From Scedosporium boydii (Eukaryota > Ascomycota > Sordariomycetes > Microascales > Microascaceae), in assembly GCA_002221725.1 (NCBI GenBank), contig NJFT01000144.1:1-64000 (forward strand): DNA of 64,000 nt. Reading direction: 5' to 3'. Position 1 is the first letter of the stretch; the number at the start of each line of letters is the position of its first letter. Positions 1 to 13,072 of this stretch are shown piece by piece. A program made the position numbers and the translations under genes. The notes under the pieces were generated by a model. It saw nothing but the letters and a program-made list of their open reading frames with translations. It did no database searches and was not told the origin of the DNA.

Positions 1-1314
1 TTTTTTTTTTTTCGGCAAATTTTATAATTATTATTTTCCGCTTGTGAAGTGCAACAAGTCTCAATATGTTTAAGAATCGGAAGATCGATACATCTAGATT
101 ATTGGTCTGAGGCTCATCTGGATTTCTTGGCCGCATCTCACCTTGCTTGATTCGCGTGTTGTCGGGATCCGCTTGCCGCAAGGGAGATGTACATTGTACT
201 TCACCCTTTTCTTGCACGCGACCACCGTTTTCAGGTTCTCGCCGAGGACAGGGAAAGACCAATAACAAGTAACAAGTACGAAGCAATACGTACTACTTTG
301 TGGGTCCCACTTCAGTTTCAAGGTTGCAACTTCTTGATTCTGGAGTGGGTCCTCAGGAGAAGAAACAAGGGCGCAGTTATGATTGCCATTATTGTCATTG
401 TCGGTACGAATGACGAAGTACCACAAATACTTCAGAGGACCGGCGTGTGCGGATATCCCAAAAAGAGAAAGAGAGAGGGAAGAGCAAAAAAAGTCGCCAA
501 GGCCAGCTCTGGTTTCTCATCTTCAACCTTTACTCCAGGAGTCTAGATCTTGTTCCGACTCCATCTTTCGTTTCTATATTTCTCTTTTCTCTTCTTTTGG
601 GCCCCGTGTTTCCCATCTTTTCATCTTTTCCTCTCCTCTTCCCTCACCCTGCCGTGGATCAAAATATCCTCTCCCACTCTCCCCTTGACGAGCACATCCC
701 ACCACTCAATTACACCTGGTGATATGAAGCCAGCCCAAACAGCCACTGTTAGAAACACGAAGGAGAGGAATTGATCTTCCCTCTATCCATTCACTCATTC
801 CCACCCACGCTTTATGATTCTAGAGATCCCTTCTTTCCCCCAGTGCACCTGTCCAGCGTGGGTCTTGGCGGGGCCTGACTCGACACGCGACACAAGGCAC
901 AAGGCACAAGACACAAGACACAAGCTCTCACCCTTTGCACCTTCCGTTCCCAAAATAAGCAAAATCCCCCTATTAATCAAATAGCAACCACGCTAGACAC
1001 CACTGCCAAGCCTCGGCGTCGATCTCTTACCAAGAACCATTGGGCCAGCTCACAACTTCAGATTGGCACTAAAGCCCTGTCTTTCAACTCTTCTCTCAAC
1101 CTCTATCCCCACCCGAATCCGACCAAAGCGAGTGCGTCGGGGGTGCATCGCGACCTGACCCAGCCTGAAAAGCGTTGAATGATTCATTCTTCTTCCTTGG
1201 CCGCCCAGCGCGAGACCCTTTGCTTGCCTTGTGTTCGAATTCGAGGCAGGAGAGTGTAAAGTTGGAGCGCCTCCGATCAGCGACGCGATCCTTGAATCTA
1301 GGTCGTGGTTTTGA
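1..1314. other. Left-edge intergenic / promoter region, no gene seen
   Basis: No ORF here has a recognisable protein family. The block from about 440 to 1000 is pyrimidine-rich on the plus strand, as in many fungal promoters and 5' leaders, and it leads into the SGNH-like gene. It contains a heptamer tandem repeat at 891-925 and a T-run at 1-12. The gene serving the far left could lie outside the window. Confidence 0.6.
891..925. repeat. Heptamer tandem repeat (CACAAGR)5
   Basis: Five consecutive 7-nt units: CACAAGG twice, CACAAGA twice, then CACAAGC. It lies about 390 nt upstream of the SGNH-like start codon and is probably a simple minisatellite in promoter or leader DNA. Confidence 0.9.
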
Positions 1315-3113
1315 ATGACCATGAGAAACGGCAGCTATCTTTCTTTATTAACTGGGCCAACGCTCGAGCCCCGGAAAGCAAAGATGTGCAATCTTCTCGG
1401 CTTCATGTCTGCCCGCGTCTTCCGCGGCAGGCTAAAACTGGTACTCGGCCTTGTCCTTCTCGTCAACGTCATTGCCATGTTCACCCTCCCCGACAGGTTA
1501 TCAGACGTCACTTCCGGCGAAGGAGCAGGCCCGCTCTTGAGGTGGCACGGTGGTTCGAATGGAGAGGCTGAACCCGAAGGTGGCGGCTTGAGGTTGGTCG
1601 TTTTTGGTGCGCCGGACTTGGCTATGGGGCGTGAGAACGGCGAAAGCGGTACCAGCAAGAGCTGGACTGAGTATCTTTGTGACGAGGTAAGTTTTGAATG
1701 GTGATGTCATGTCGTACTGTGGTGCTCCATTAGACTGTCCTAGTTTATGCTCCCAGCGATTCCCAGCCAGGATACAGGAACACATATATGAAGAGGGTGA
1801 AGGAATCCTCCCGACTAACTTGTGTGAACTCCACAATGTAGCTTCGCTGCTCTACGCACTACTCGTTCGTCCCCTCTATCGACGGATCCAGACCCGACCC
1901 CGCCCTCCTCTCGAACACGGCCTATAAGGAAACGCTCGAAAACGTTTTGTCGCAGGAGTTCGACGAAAACCAGCCCGGTTTTAACTATACCTACATCGCC
2001 GACCATTACCCCGTTCCCACCCACGACGATCTCGATACCCAGGTCGCTAGGTTTTTGCAGAGTAAGCCTCTGAAGAATCCGCCCAAGGAGACTCTTTGGG
2101 TGTTCAACTTTGGAATGTGGGATGCTTGGACCCTGGCCGCCCTTCCGCGCGAAGCCGCCGTGGGAGTCGTCGATTACATGGTACTCAGGCTCTTCCAACA
2201 GATCGAAATCCTTTACAAGGCGTCGCTTGTCGACACATCCATTGCCTTTTCCGACTTTTGGGGATACGCTGATGCCGACGTAATCGAGAAGCTCAAGGCC
2301 GACAAGCTGGACGATGTCCGTGGTGAGCGCGAGATCTTCCGCGTCCTCATCCCTCACGTCGTCGACATCTCCATCACCCCAGGCTGGGACTCTCTGCGGC
2401 CGCGTCCTCCGCTCCCGCACTCGCCGGCCGTCCACATGACCAACGCAGCTTACCTGACGAAGCGGTGGAACGACGGCGTTGCTTCACACATCGCCGAATG
2501 GGAGAATCTGCCCAATCCCGAAACGGATGAGACCGTCAATCCGGATCGAGCCGAAGCACGCAAGCGCCACGCGTCTGCGCCCAACGAAGCCCAAAAATCC
2601 GAGAACCAACGAAGGAGGAAGAGAGCAGACGATGATCTCGAGGCCCTCCTCGCGCCTTTCCCGCTCCGCAAAGCCTTGCAATACGACGCGCCTTACTTCG
2701 TCCTCGAAGCCATGGTTGAGCGCCAGCTGCGCAACGCCAAGCTCAAGGACGAGCTCGGCCGCGGCGATAGACCCCCCAGCGATCCCCTCCGCTTCGACGA
2801 AGTTTGGCGACCCTGCTCCGAAGGCGATGCTGAGCCCCAGCAGCGTATCTTTGGCTCTCGCGTCAAGACCGACGCCGATGCCAACAACGCCAATCAGGGC
2901 GAGAGCGAGAGGGATGGAAGCTGGCACGCCACCTGCTCGAACCCGGATAAATATCTCTGGGAGACGCCCTTTACGCTTACCGACAAGGCCACGCGCGAGT
3001 TTGCTCGCTTGGCAGCCGTCGAGTCGGAAGCCAAGTTGAAGTTGCGCGAGCAGACGTCGGTGCTGAGCCTCGCGGTTACGAAGAAATCGGAGGATATTGA
3101 CTTGGCGCTTTAG
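1315..3113 (+). CDS. Membrane-anchored SGNH/GDSL-like fungal protein
   Basis: Two exons, 1315-1686 and 1842-3113. The 155-nt intron has a GTAAGT donor and a TAG acceptor, and the reading frame is continuous across it, giving 547 residues. A hydrophobic segment at about residues 42-58 follows a basic stretch, which predicts a type II signal anchor with the rest in the secretory lumen or outside the cell. The strand after it (LRLVVFGAPD, about residues 92-101) sits where SGNH/GDSL hydrolases carry the GDS nucleophile block, but no serine follows the glycine. The later segment FNFGMWDAW resembles the GxND block. A conserved-looking Cys-Ser-x-His-Tyr-Ser-Phe-Val-Pro segment spans the start of exon 2. 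The C-terminal third is charged and low in complexity. Fungal relatives are annotated as SGNH or GDSL lipase-like; whether this one is catalytic is doubtful. An alternative start is Met3 or Met24. Confidence 0.7.
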
Positions 3114-4488
3114 GATGGGTCGAGTTATGCTTCTGCCGGATTTTTATGACTTCTTTTCCTCTTAACTTTTTTCTTCTTTTGTCATCTGGGGGGCTTTATG
3201 TATAGGGGGTTCTTATTGAATTTGTGTATATTACCATTTCTTTCCCTCTTCTCGTTTTCTTTTTGTTCATTTTGGCACGCATTGGACCGGCGTTCGGCGG
3301 TAGAGGGAATGGAAAAACACTACATTGAGGTGAATGGAAATGGATCGATTCCCCGCAGAGCCAAAATGGGCTGGGCTCTCTTTTATATATTGAATGTACA
3401 GGAATTGTTCTCGAGCGGAGAAGACCCCGTTTTCTATTTCCTAGGAATGTGGCTGGACCTAAACGCGCTGTAATATAGCCGTCTGGCCACGAATACGAAG
3501 GACATGACGTGTAGCAATATACTCAGTATACACACGTATCCTTCAACGAATCATTCCGCATCCTCTCCAATCCAACGGTTCCGGCGAATTAGATTTTGGG
3601 GGCTAGTGTGTGTCTGGTCCATATGTATGTTGTTGGCTCTTTCTCTTTCTCTCTCCAATCGGACTGGACCCGGGACAAAGGAATTGGAGGGTATCAAAAG
3701 TGCTCATGAAGAAGAACCCGAGGGAATGGAACTGGTTCGGGTTTTCTTTCGTAAAAATTTCCGGAAACGGCGTCGGGAACGAGGGTGGGAAAAGGTGTCC
3801 GCCAGCATGGAAAGGAAAGGCTTCTCATGCATCTAGATTTGATCACATCTCAAATTTTGTCACCGAGTTCCAACATCTTTAAGTTCTAAGGTCCTGAACA
3901 AACAACAAAAAGTATATTCAATGGAAAATGGCCAAAAATAGAGCCCAAATAAAAGTAAAATATTTGGGGGAAAAAAAAATGCAAAAGCAAAAAGCCTCCG
4001 ATCCGATCCATCTCCTGGCCCCCGTCTAGATGTATATGCAGGAAAAAAAAAAAGAAAAAGAAAAAAAAAAGGATCAAAAACAGATCCCAAAGATATCATC
4101 ATGCCTCATTTCAAGATCATGAAATAGCCGAGTCCTCTAGGTCTGGACCAAGAGACCACATCCGCGTTTTCCCTTCCCTATCCCGAGAAACCGCCTTTCG
4201 GGGGTCTCCCTTGTATCCTGGATTTGTCTTGTTTACCCAACCGCTGTCCAAGAGAAGAAGATAAAGGAAAATATCTCGAGAGCCGAAAGAAGACTTCGCC
4301 TTCCCCACATCGAAACGGCCGTTCGAGGATCATGGCAAGTCGTAAAAAAAACATGGAAAAAAGAAAAGAGGCGAAACACCCCTTTTACCGCGCATCGCAA
4401 AACCATACATGCTCGGCGACTCTGTCCCAATCACCAGCAGCAGGAAACCCGTGTCAGAGACATCGGGTAAGTGCCCTAATTACCCCAA
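3114..4488. other. Convergent intergenic region, no gene seen
   Basis: This is the shared 3' region of the SGNH-like gene (+) and the LaeA-like gene (-). It holds T-rich and A-rich runs (for example 3969-3978 and 4043-4072) consistent with 3' UTR and polyadenylation sequence on both strands. The ORFs here are short, low in complexity and match no family I recognise. Confidence 0.6.
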
Positions 4489-5856
4489 TTAATCCGGTTT
4501 CCTGCCATAAGTGAGGTGCCTGAAGAGACGCCATGTTAGCTGCTGATCCATCTTTCCTTTCCACATCGGCGAGAACTCACAATACGAAATAAGGCATCAG
4601 CTTGTTCCGCCGTATCGCCCTCCTCATGCCATTCACGATACTCTGAATATCTTCAAACTCCCAACCCATGATCTCCTTAAGCAGATACAGTGCAAACCCT
4701 TCCAACGATCCGTCGATGAACTCAAAAGTGAACAGCCCAAGCTGCTTCATCTTTGTATCCTTGGGCCACGCGCCGATGGGCACCTTCCAAGTCTGGTGTA
4801 CCACGTCAACGAAGCCCACCTGCCTCATCAAATCCTCCGTCGCTCCCTCTTGGGAGGGGTACCGGAAGCTCCGACCATTCTTCTCGCTGGCTTCTATGAG
4901 GACCTCGTACCATTTCGTAAAGACGTGATCGGGGCCTACGAGATCGGTGTCGCTGCGGGTCTTGATATCGAACTCGCAGTGCTCCAAGTAGCCGCCAGGT
5001 TTGAGGCGGGAGAAGGCTTGAGAGTAGAAGCGCGACCAGTTGTCTATGCAGCCGACGAGGTGGCGCAGGTGGACAAAATCGAAGTAGTCGGGTTTCCAGC
5101 CCCAATTAAGTTGGGCGTCGTCGATGAGGAAGCGGCAGTTAGGAGGGATCCAGGTAGGTTGGATAGGTGAGATGTCAGTGCCGATTACTTCGGCGGAGGG
5201 CAGCATGTCGGCGACATCGCTACGAGGGGTGGGTTAGCGAAACCCGGACGGGTTGTCGGGTAAAATTTACTCACATGGCCCATATTCCTGTCCCTGTCCC
5301 AACATCGAGAATCCTCTGCGGGTTATCCCCAATCGGCGCCAGGTACAGCTTGTCATCAAATAATAGAGTCATCCAGTGATGTCTGGATCGAGAATATGTC
5401 AGTGACAAGAAAGAGATATATATCTCTCTTGTAGGATTGCTACTCACGTCAAGTCTAAGCCTTCCATCTGCTTCTGATCATTCGGTCCCCTATACACGTC
5501 AAATGTGAGCCAAGTGGCCCCCTGTGAATCTAGGCCAATTACCAAACCTACCAATACGCCGTGGATGGTGACCGCTGGTAAGTGCGGCCATGGATATTTC
5601 GGTAGTCCAATATGCTTTCCGTTAGCGAAGCAGCTGTGGACATGGCGCTCCTTTAGATGAACCGTGTTAGTTAGCTGTCGAGACTTGATTTTGAGGAGAG
5701 TAAACCGAATCCCCGGGCGAGAGTGGAGGAAAAACAAGCGGGAGACACTTACGCAGTTTCGCCAAAGGCAGAGTCATTGTCAATGTCGGTCTCTTCATCG
5801 TTGTGGTCGACCAGGTCAGGGTCCTGATCGAGATGCATGTCAGTACCATGCTCCAT
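4489..5856 (-). CDS. LaeA-like SAM-dependent methyltransferase
   Basis: Six exons on the minus strand: 5753-5856, 5552-5650, 5448-5489, 5275-5382, 4581-5219 and 4489-4519. All five introns (55-102 nt) have GT donors and AG acceptors, and the frame closes exactly to 340 residues. The start at 5856 gives an acidic disordered N-terminus (residues 1-40). Residues 35-100 carry the family pattern SILDYRNIHGRTY ... KLYLAPI. Motif I of the class I methyltransferase fold is ILDVGTGTGIWAID (about 106-119), followed by the acidic motif II residue in IGTDISP (D133). LKPGGYLEHCE corresponds to the post-motif strand, and the protein ends in YGRKPD as relatives do. This is the LaeA/UMTA-type family, whose founding members regulate fungal secondary metabolism and development; many paralogues have unknown substrates. 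This copy has no biosynthetic cluster beside it, so it need not be the true LaeA orthologue. Confidence 0.9.
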
Positions 5857-8800
5857 GATCACCCAAGCTTTGCATATATCATTAAGCTGAGACAAAACGC
5901 TCGCAAAGGGCCAAACACTGCACCCGGTCTCAGAGACTTTGGCCTAACGGACTGCGGAATGCGGGAAGGAAAAAAAAAAGGGGAAGCAGAAGGCGCATGC
6001 CCATTCTGCCATCACACATCATGGTGGAGGTTACATGTCTATATCAATCAAGTTGTGTAGCGCGATGGTGGCAAAAAATGGAAACAGAAAAAATGTATAT
6101 CGCCCAAGATCGCTCGCTTCAAACAACCTCGGGGACAATATCGAAGTGAAGAAAAGACAACATACGCCTGGAATTACGTCGCTTCCTGGCATATCGATAT
6201 TCATCATCTATTCCATACCTGGGTGGACATCGGAGGCGCTGGATTGGATTCTTTGCAACGAGAGAAAAAGGAAGACGGAAAAAAGAGTAGTCGGTGAGAA
6301 TTGGGGGCGAAAAGGAGGCGACGTGGATGGGATGGGATATGAATCCAAAATGCGACGCTGGGAAACGGCTCGTCGTGGTACTCGCGGTTATAAGGTGGAA
6401 GTGCCGGATGAAAGGGGGTGTGAGTGAAGCTGTCGTGGAAACTTTGTTTCAGAGGATCTTGAGTATGCGTATGTCGACGAGACCACGGAGAATATTAGAG
6501 GCCGGATTGGACAGGGAAAGAAGAAATGAGCAGATGAGGCTTTTGCAGATGACTAGATGAAGTCCTGTAATAGTCTATTTTCATTTGAAGATAATATGTA
6601 GGAGGCCGAGAATGGTCAGAGAAGAGAGGCGATAGAAGATGCAAGAGAGGAAAAAGTGATGTATCAACTGTTAAGTTGTCACACCCTGGTTCCTTTTTCT
6701 TTTTTCGGGGACGACGGGGGAGGGGGAGGGGCGAGTCAGAATCGGGGAGGATATTGAGGGTACTTGTACTCGGTAGTCGGTGGATTTCTTGAATGGAATA
6801 TCAGCGCAAGGAAGGAGAGGAACAAGAGGAACGAGGAGGGAACGAGGCGCTAGGCGGGGGTGTGCGGTGCGGGAGGAAGGAGCAAAGCCGTGCTAGCCTG
6901 GTGGGCGGATGTCGAGAAGAAAAATCCCAATATTCTGGGGACGCTAAGTCCAAGAGTGGCTAGGATTGGCGGGCAAGGGTGGCCTAAGAGAGAAGGGGGG
7001 GGAAGCCGCATTGGAGACAATTGGAGTCTGTCGCCCGATGCAGAAGCTTGCGGTTTGGCTGGATATTATTTGCAGCAGGCACGACGGACTTGGGGACTTG
7101 GGCTTGGGTTGTTATCGGCCGGTCCTAGTTCCTACGAAGTAAGTGCACACTCTGCGTTTGGTTGTACTCGATGGTACAAAGTAACAACGTTGAATGTGTG
7201 GTGTACGAAGTTATTAGAAGGGAAACTCCAAGGAGAGAAGTAGAAGTACAATTTCTTGTGGCGAGAGCATCGGCTCAAGAATTGTACATTCACATACGAA
7301 GTACGTCGAGTGTATTTTATTCCGCCAAACACAAAATGAAGAGGCAACAATTGAACATTGGACTTGAAGAATTGGGGTTGTGCTTTATAGTTGCTTGGGA
7401 TGGAAGGGACAATTGGTCGGTCAAGATCAACTTCTGTGTGCCATTTCAAGAGCAGCTTGGATCATTGATGTTTGTAACAGACATCAGGGTGCCACGATTC
7501 GAGCTCGTGTATCTGTATTCATCTACTGATCAATTATGATTAATTTGCTTCGTATGGAGTACATTCTGGCCAATAACCCCCGAGACAAGCTCACACGAGT
7601 AGTGATGCAATAGTTCCAGTGCTACGGTACAGCTTTCCACGGAATGTACCTATCTCGCCCGGAATCTGGTGTGCAGACCTCAACCTCCGTCTCCAATACC
7701 GATACCAAGAAGCCCTTCCCTCAGGACGCCACTGCAGGCGTCTTCCTAATAAACTAGAATAGCTCTTCGCTTGAAACCACAGACGTGGACGCACATATAC
7801 TAATCAATACCCTGTCTCCTCCGAAAGACTGATCCGGTACCGGTTCGCAGTTGCCGGCCATGGTACTCCTCCTGCAGGTCCAGTCCGCCAGAACGGGTCG
7901 ATATTTTGTTCCTCGTTCGATTCTACCGTCTTTGCCTTCGATGCGCGATATGCGAAGGAACAGCAGTTTCTCCACTCCTTTTAACGTCACTTTCCCCCTC
8001 TTTTTCTTCTGCATTACGAAGTAATCTTATTACACGGAGCCGTCGCAGCTACCGCCAGTCCGGTTCTCTACGTCCTTGGAGTGTACTCAGGAGGGTGGGT
8101 ATTCAAGTCGCTGGCCGGCCTGGGGTCGGTATTGAACCCTGTCTGAGAGCCCTAGTGAAGGACATTGATCGTAAATCTTTAACAAGGGACAAGACGACAA
8201 ACAGCACCCTCGTTCCGCACTGGTATTCGAAAGTGGGTTAATTAACTCATCGATGATTTTACCATAGCCTGGAGCCATTTTATTTCGGTCTGTCTTGTCT
8301 CATTTGTGCTTGTTCATCGTCCACGAGCCCAAGGCCGTTTAGCGTCTGTTAAGTCTTGTCCTTCAACCTCATCTGATGGGTATTTCTGATGGGTGGGTAG
8401 GGTAACGACATTAGCCCCCCGTGGTCGAACCACGTTTCGTTTCTCGCCAATTACCTGTCAAGAAAGTGTCAAGTGTCAGACAACAAGACGATGCGGCTTT
8501 CTGATGAAAAGGTCCCCATCCCCCCTCTCTTCCTTTCTGTGCAAGTGTGCCCTGCCCACAAGCGAAATGGAACAGGAAATAAAAAAAAGAATAGAGGCAA
8601 GTCGGTGGTTTCCGACGATTCGACCACATTTCTGCAAAATGCATGCAGGCAAGGCATATTACGCCGAGATGTTTCTGCAAAGCACAGAGTTGCCAAAACG
8701 GAAAGTGTGCTCCACTCGATGCAGACAGGGAGAGGGGAATGGTGAATGGCGATATTGATGGCTTAGCGGTTTACGCTAATATTCTGGTTGAGGGGGAGGG

Positions 8801-9989
8801 GGCGGGCTGTTCGTAGGTGTGTTACTTACCCAGCCGGCTGGGACGAAGGTATGAAGGTACAAAGGTACATTGATACGTACTTCGCAGTCCGAACTAGAGA
8901 CTTGGAGGAGGCCGAAGGAAAGGACTAATTGGTGAGAGCGGCGTTCCGAGAACGCAAATTCCGCCAGAGTGGTGCACTCACTACACTATGCGGCTCGGTC
9001 GCAGTTGGCATTCCTGATCCTTGCTTCTCTGGGACTGGACTGCGTACAGAAATCACAAAGTATTTTGGACCACCCACTGAACACGGCATTCTTCATGGGA
9101 TTCAGAGAAATAGACAGACAGATTCGCATGCCGTCGCCCGGTGGGGCTGCCCCCGCCCCCCTGCTTCTCAGATGCAACTGAGTTGCGCTTTTCTAGGAAG
9201 CGAGCAACAGAAAGTGCCAAGCAGGGAGTTTCATGTAGTTTGCAAAGGTGTGTAGCAATTAAACCAATCGTGATTAGTGGCAACCAAGTCAGTACAGCGC
9301 GACAGAGTTCCCTCCCGCACCCGTCGCTGTCCTGAGTCATGAGAGAAGTACTATTAAACTCTCTGGTGGCAACCAAAACCCCCAAGTTCGCAACTCCTCG
9401 ACGGTCCCCACTCAATAGACTCTCTGAACGATAACGGCTCTTGAGCATGTTGGGTGGATGCCGCACAACCCGAGTACGAGAAGTCCCAGGTTGTCCGTGG
9501 GACCTCATGGTTGGCCGATGCAGGTTAAGTCGCTCCCAAATCCCAAAGCCCCCCGTCTCCACCCCATAAAGACGCATGCAGAAGGCACATGTTTTGTCGA
9601 GGCTGGCAAGCCAATCATCAGCAGGACGAAAGATGGCTTTGGAGCTGTGCGCCAGCACAGTCTACGCGGCAACTCGAAGAGCAAAGGAAGGTGAAGCTAA
9701 TGCATATGGGCCAGTGTAAACTACATTCTGATCCTCGTCAGACAAGGAGGAGGGGATGAGGTATAGTGTATACGTGGATGTATATCTCCATGCTTCATTG
9801 CAGAAAGACTACGTTGTAATACGTCTCGTCGGGGATCTGCGGGCTTCGTTTAAGTAGTAGTAACGGAACGTAAACTTGCTTCTGTCCGCCCTTTCCAAGA
9901 TGTGACCAACAAAGTTGTCAGTTTTGGTGCATGCACGTCTGGTGTCGATCACCGAAGGTCGGCGAAGTAGTGTCCGTGAACGTTCCAAC

Positions 9990-10004
9990 GTGTGTGTGTG
10001 TGTG
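9990..10004. repeat. GT dinucleotide microsatellite
   Basis: A short uninterrupted GT run in intergenic DNA. Nothing else is visible around it. Confidence 0.85.
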
Positions 10005-12265
10005 CATGTCTGAGAAGTCAATTTGCCTCGTGCCTCTTCCTCCCTGAAATCCTGCCCAGTTTCCTGGGAATGGACCCAAGGGTGCGGTCGAGCCTCCACC
10101 AACGAGTTTGCCAGCAGCCTCCTCACCTCTCCCTCCCCACTCTTCCCTCTCCCTCTTCCTAGAGAACCCACCAGAATGGCTCGCCGTTGGATTGGATGGT
10201 GTCAGAAACACACCGAGTTCTTTTTCCTTTGGTCAGGTTAGAACTCGTTTTTGGGGGGGGGACCGACGAGCCCAAACTCCGAGACACTAAAGAGATTGCA
10301 AGCTCGATGTCTCCTTCGTCTCTACCAGAAGCCCAGAAACCCCGTTCCCGCTTCGGCCTGGCATAGAAGATCTTGAAAATAATAATCACCGAAACAAGAA
10401 AGAAAAAATTAACAATAATAATAAGTACGAAGCAGACTATTGAGATATACTTGATACCCAGGCTGCTCGTTCCTTTTTTTCTGGAACCTAGGCTTGACCC
10501 GTTCCCGCACCAGTCGATTGGTGCCGAGGAGGATTAGCACAGTCCGATAATTAAACTTAACGTTAACCTCTGTACGATACTTTGAGAGAATCAATTTAGT
10601 TTACGAAGCAACGAACGAGAAGAAAGTTCTCGGTTCTAACTTCTCTGTACGAAATAGACCGGACGGACCCATCTTATTTCTCCACCTTGATCCTCCAGAC
10701 CGGGTCAGACATGGACAATGGGCAAGGAGACGAAAAATGCTCTTCACTAGTGAAGGCCCGGAATGGGATGGCTCTATTTTTGGGGGGAGGAGTAAAAAGA
10801 CAAAGTTGGTCTGGTCTTGTTTTGTTCTGGGCATGGATGGTGGATGATCAACTAAACCAGCCTTGGCTATCGTCATTGATGCCTCATATTTTCTCCTTTT
10901 CCCACCTCTTAGTTTACTTCGCTCTGTTCTGTTCAGAATTCCGCTTCATTCATGGGGCTTCACCGACGAAACGGTCACCGGGCTGACCGGCCCAAGCCTA
11001 CGCCCACTGCTTCGTATTTTTCCGTTTACCGCCCCTAGTTGTCCATGCATGGAGGGCCCTCCTGCATCGCCACAACCTAGTGACCACTATCAAGTAATGA
11101 AAATTGTTGCCGTTCTAGGCCAGTCATACCTCACTCAGTATGCGTACTCTGCTTCGAATGCAACATCCCATGTCCGACATACATGCACTCGCACGCATTC
11201 AAGGACTCTCTCCCTCACGCATCCCTCACACACACGCATTTTTTTATCAGTTTTCCTGATGCGTGGCACTAGCACCCTATTGTTGCAGTTTCATCCTTTA
11301 TTGGCTTGTCGTCGGCGCTTGCTCCGCATGATGCCACACAACGCCTGGGGCTAGGCGAGAGGGTTTTTTTTCCTTCTTAGAGAATTATTTTCCTTGTGAG
11401 ACCAGTGGAGTCTTGGCATATAACGGTTGAGAGAAAGAGAGTGTGTGAGGGAGAAAGGGGCTTTTTCGAAGAATGGCGGGCATCTGAGCGACGTCGTGAT
11501 GATCAAGGGCTGATGAATGCTGCAATTCATGTTCTCCGAGGCGGGATGCCTCGCAAGTTTCCGCGGGGATGGTAAAGCCGGCCAGCACTATGAACGGAGT
11601 ACTCGCGCTGGAAGTAAACACATTGCATAGTACATACGAAGTAGTGCGAGACCGGCATTGCAACATTGGAGAAGTACAGCTTTACATCCTCCATCAGTGC
11701 AAAATACTCCCTTGGGCTGGTACGTACGTGACGAGACTTGGCCCATCTTTCTCACTCACACCCACGACTTGTAAAAAGAGGCAGGAAGAAGAATCCGAAC
11801 CAGCGCCAGGGAAAGAGCTCCACTCTCGTTTCAACGAATCCGTCGGATTTCACAAGTGACAGGTCCTTTGCAGCAGGCAGCAGAAGTGTGGGAGCGTCCC
11901 AAATGGCCGGTGCGACTCTCTCCAGCGGGACGGGACAGCCACGCCAAAGGCTTTTCAAATCCCCGAGCGAGGATGAGGGGTAAAGAGTCTACCTTTTTTT
12001 ACTTGAGTCGCCCAGGGCAGGGGACTTCGTTTGAACAACAACTCGAACCCACATTCTGTGCTGTACCATCACGATATCAAGACAAGAGAGTAACGACTTG
12101 ATTCTTGGAGAGTTTTATAACCATCGTCTGGTGGGTGGTACGAAAAAATACATCGTAATTATCTCGAAAGTTGGAGCCTATTTGGGTTATATTGACATCG
12201 ATCAGTGCTTATTCGTATTCAATGACCTGCACAAAAACGCAATTCCAGTACCAGAAACGAAACTG

Positions 12266-12290
12266 AACCGGACCGGACCGGACCGGACCG
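12266..12290. repeat. Pentamer array (RACCG)5
   Basis: Five tandem pentamers, the first AACCG and the others GACCG, in intergenic DNA. Because CCGG sites overlap the units, the array carries several CpG dinucleotides in a row. Confidence 0.9.
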
Positions 12291-12995
12291 GCCTTGCTGG
12301 GAGATGCCAATATCAACGCCTCACCATTCAGGTTCTCGCCTTCGCAGCAACCGGCCAAAAAGACGCAAACAACGGAGCGTGAGACACCTCCATCTGCTAA
12401 GAAAAATGAAAAGCCACACCCTGGATAAGCCAAGAGTACTCCGTACTTCATGGCTTCGCTCTTCTTACCCGTTCCGTCGCACACGACAGCCAGCACCAAG
12501 ATCTTTCCCAACCCTCCGGGGAGCCCTGCAGATCACACGACCATTTTCTCCAAAGGTCGATCAATCGTCGCCCAAAAATAACCTTCTGCATCCCCACTCC
12601 CCTACAGACGCACCAAGAAACGCCGAAGCTGAGAGACGACGCTTTCGCGCCGACCAGCCTTTCTCGAACCGGCCTCGCCTCTCCTATCGTCGGGGTCACC
12701 ATTCTCTCGTCGTCGTGTCCAATGTCACGGCTTGCTCGAGACAGCCAATCTCGGGGGTGCCTGAAAGACCCAACACTCGCCCTCCCCTTACAAACCAACC
12801 CACAACGCCTCCTCCAGCCTCCAAAGCTGGGTGAAGAAATATCAGATCCAAACCCCCAACCCCCCAAAACAAGCACACCTCCAAGGGACCGGCCCGCTCT
12901 TCCCGCCAGTCTCCAGAGCCCCGGTTAAGCTCGTCCGATTCCACCGGGCCCCTTTATCTCCCCTTGCCGTTTCCTTTTGCCACAAGCGGGGCGTG

Positions 12996-13072
12996 AAAAA
13001 AAAAAAAAAAACCTCTCTGTTTTCGTACGAACTAGAAACCGTGAGGATTTTTTTTTTTTTTTTTTTTTTTTT
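12996..13072. repeat. Paired poly-A and poly-T runs
   Basis: A run of about 16 A residues (12996-13011) is followed 37 nt later by about 25 T residues (13048-13072). The arrangement could fold into a long A:T hairpin. It may be a slippage-prone site or mark the tails of old retroposed sequences, but no coding remnant is seen next to it. Confidence 0.8.

Noticed and set aside
8121..8140. B-box-like GGTTCAATACC on the minus strand, considered as a tRNA
   Set aside because: No matching A-box or cloverleaf could be drawn around it.
9053..9658. 201-codon minus-strand ORF in the 8.3 kb gene-free block
   Set aside because: No recognisable domain, no splice-supported extension and mixed composition; treated as a chance ORF, though a lineage-specific gene cannot be excluded.
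12304..12834. 176-codon plus-strand ORF rich in Arg, Pro and Ser
   Set aside because: Composition reflects C-rich DNA; no family and no supporting signals.
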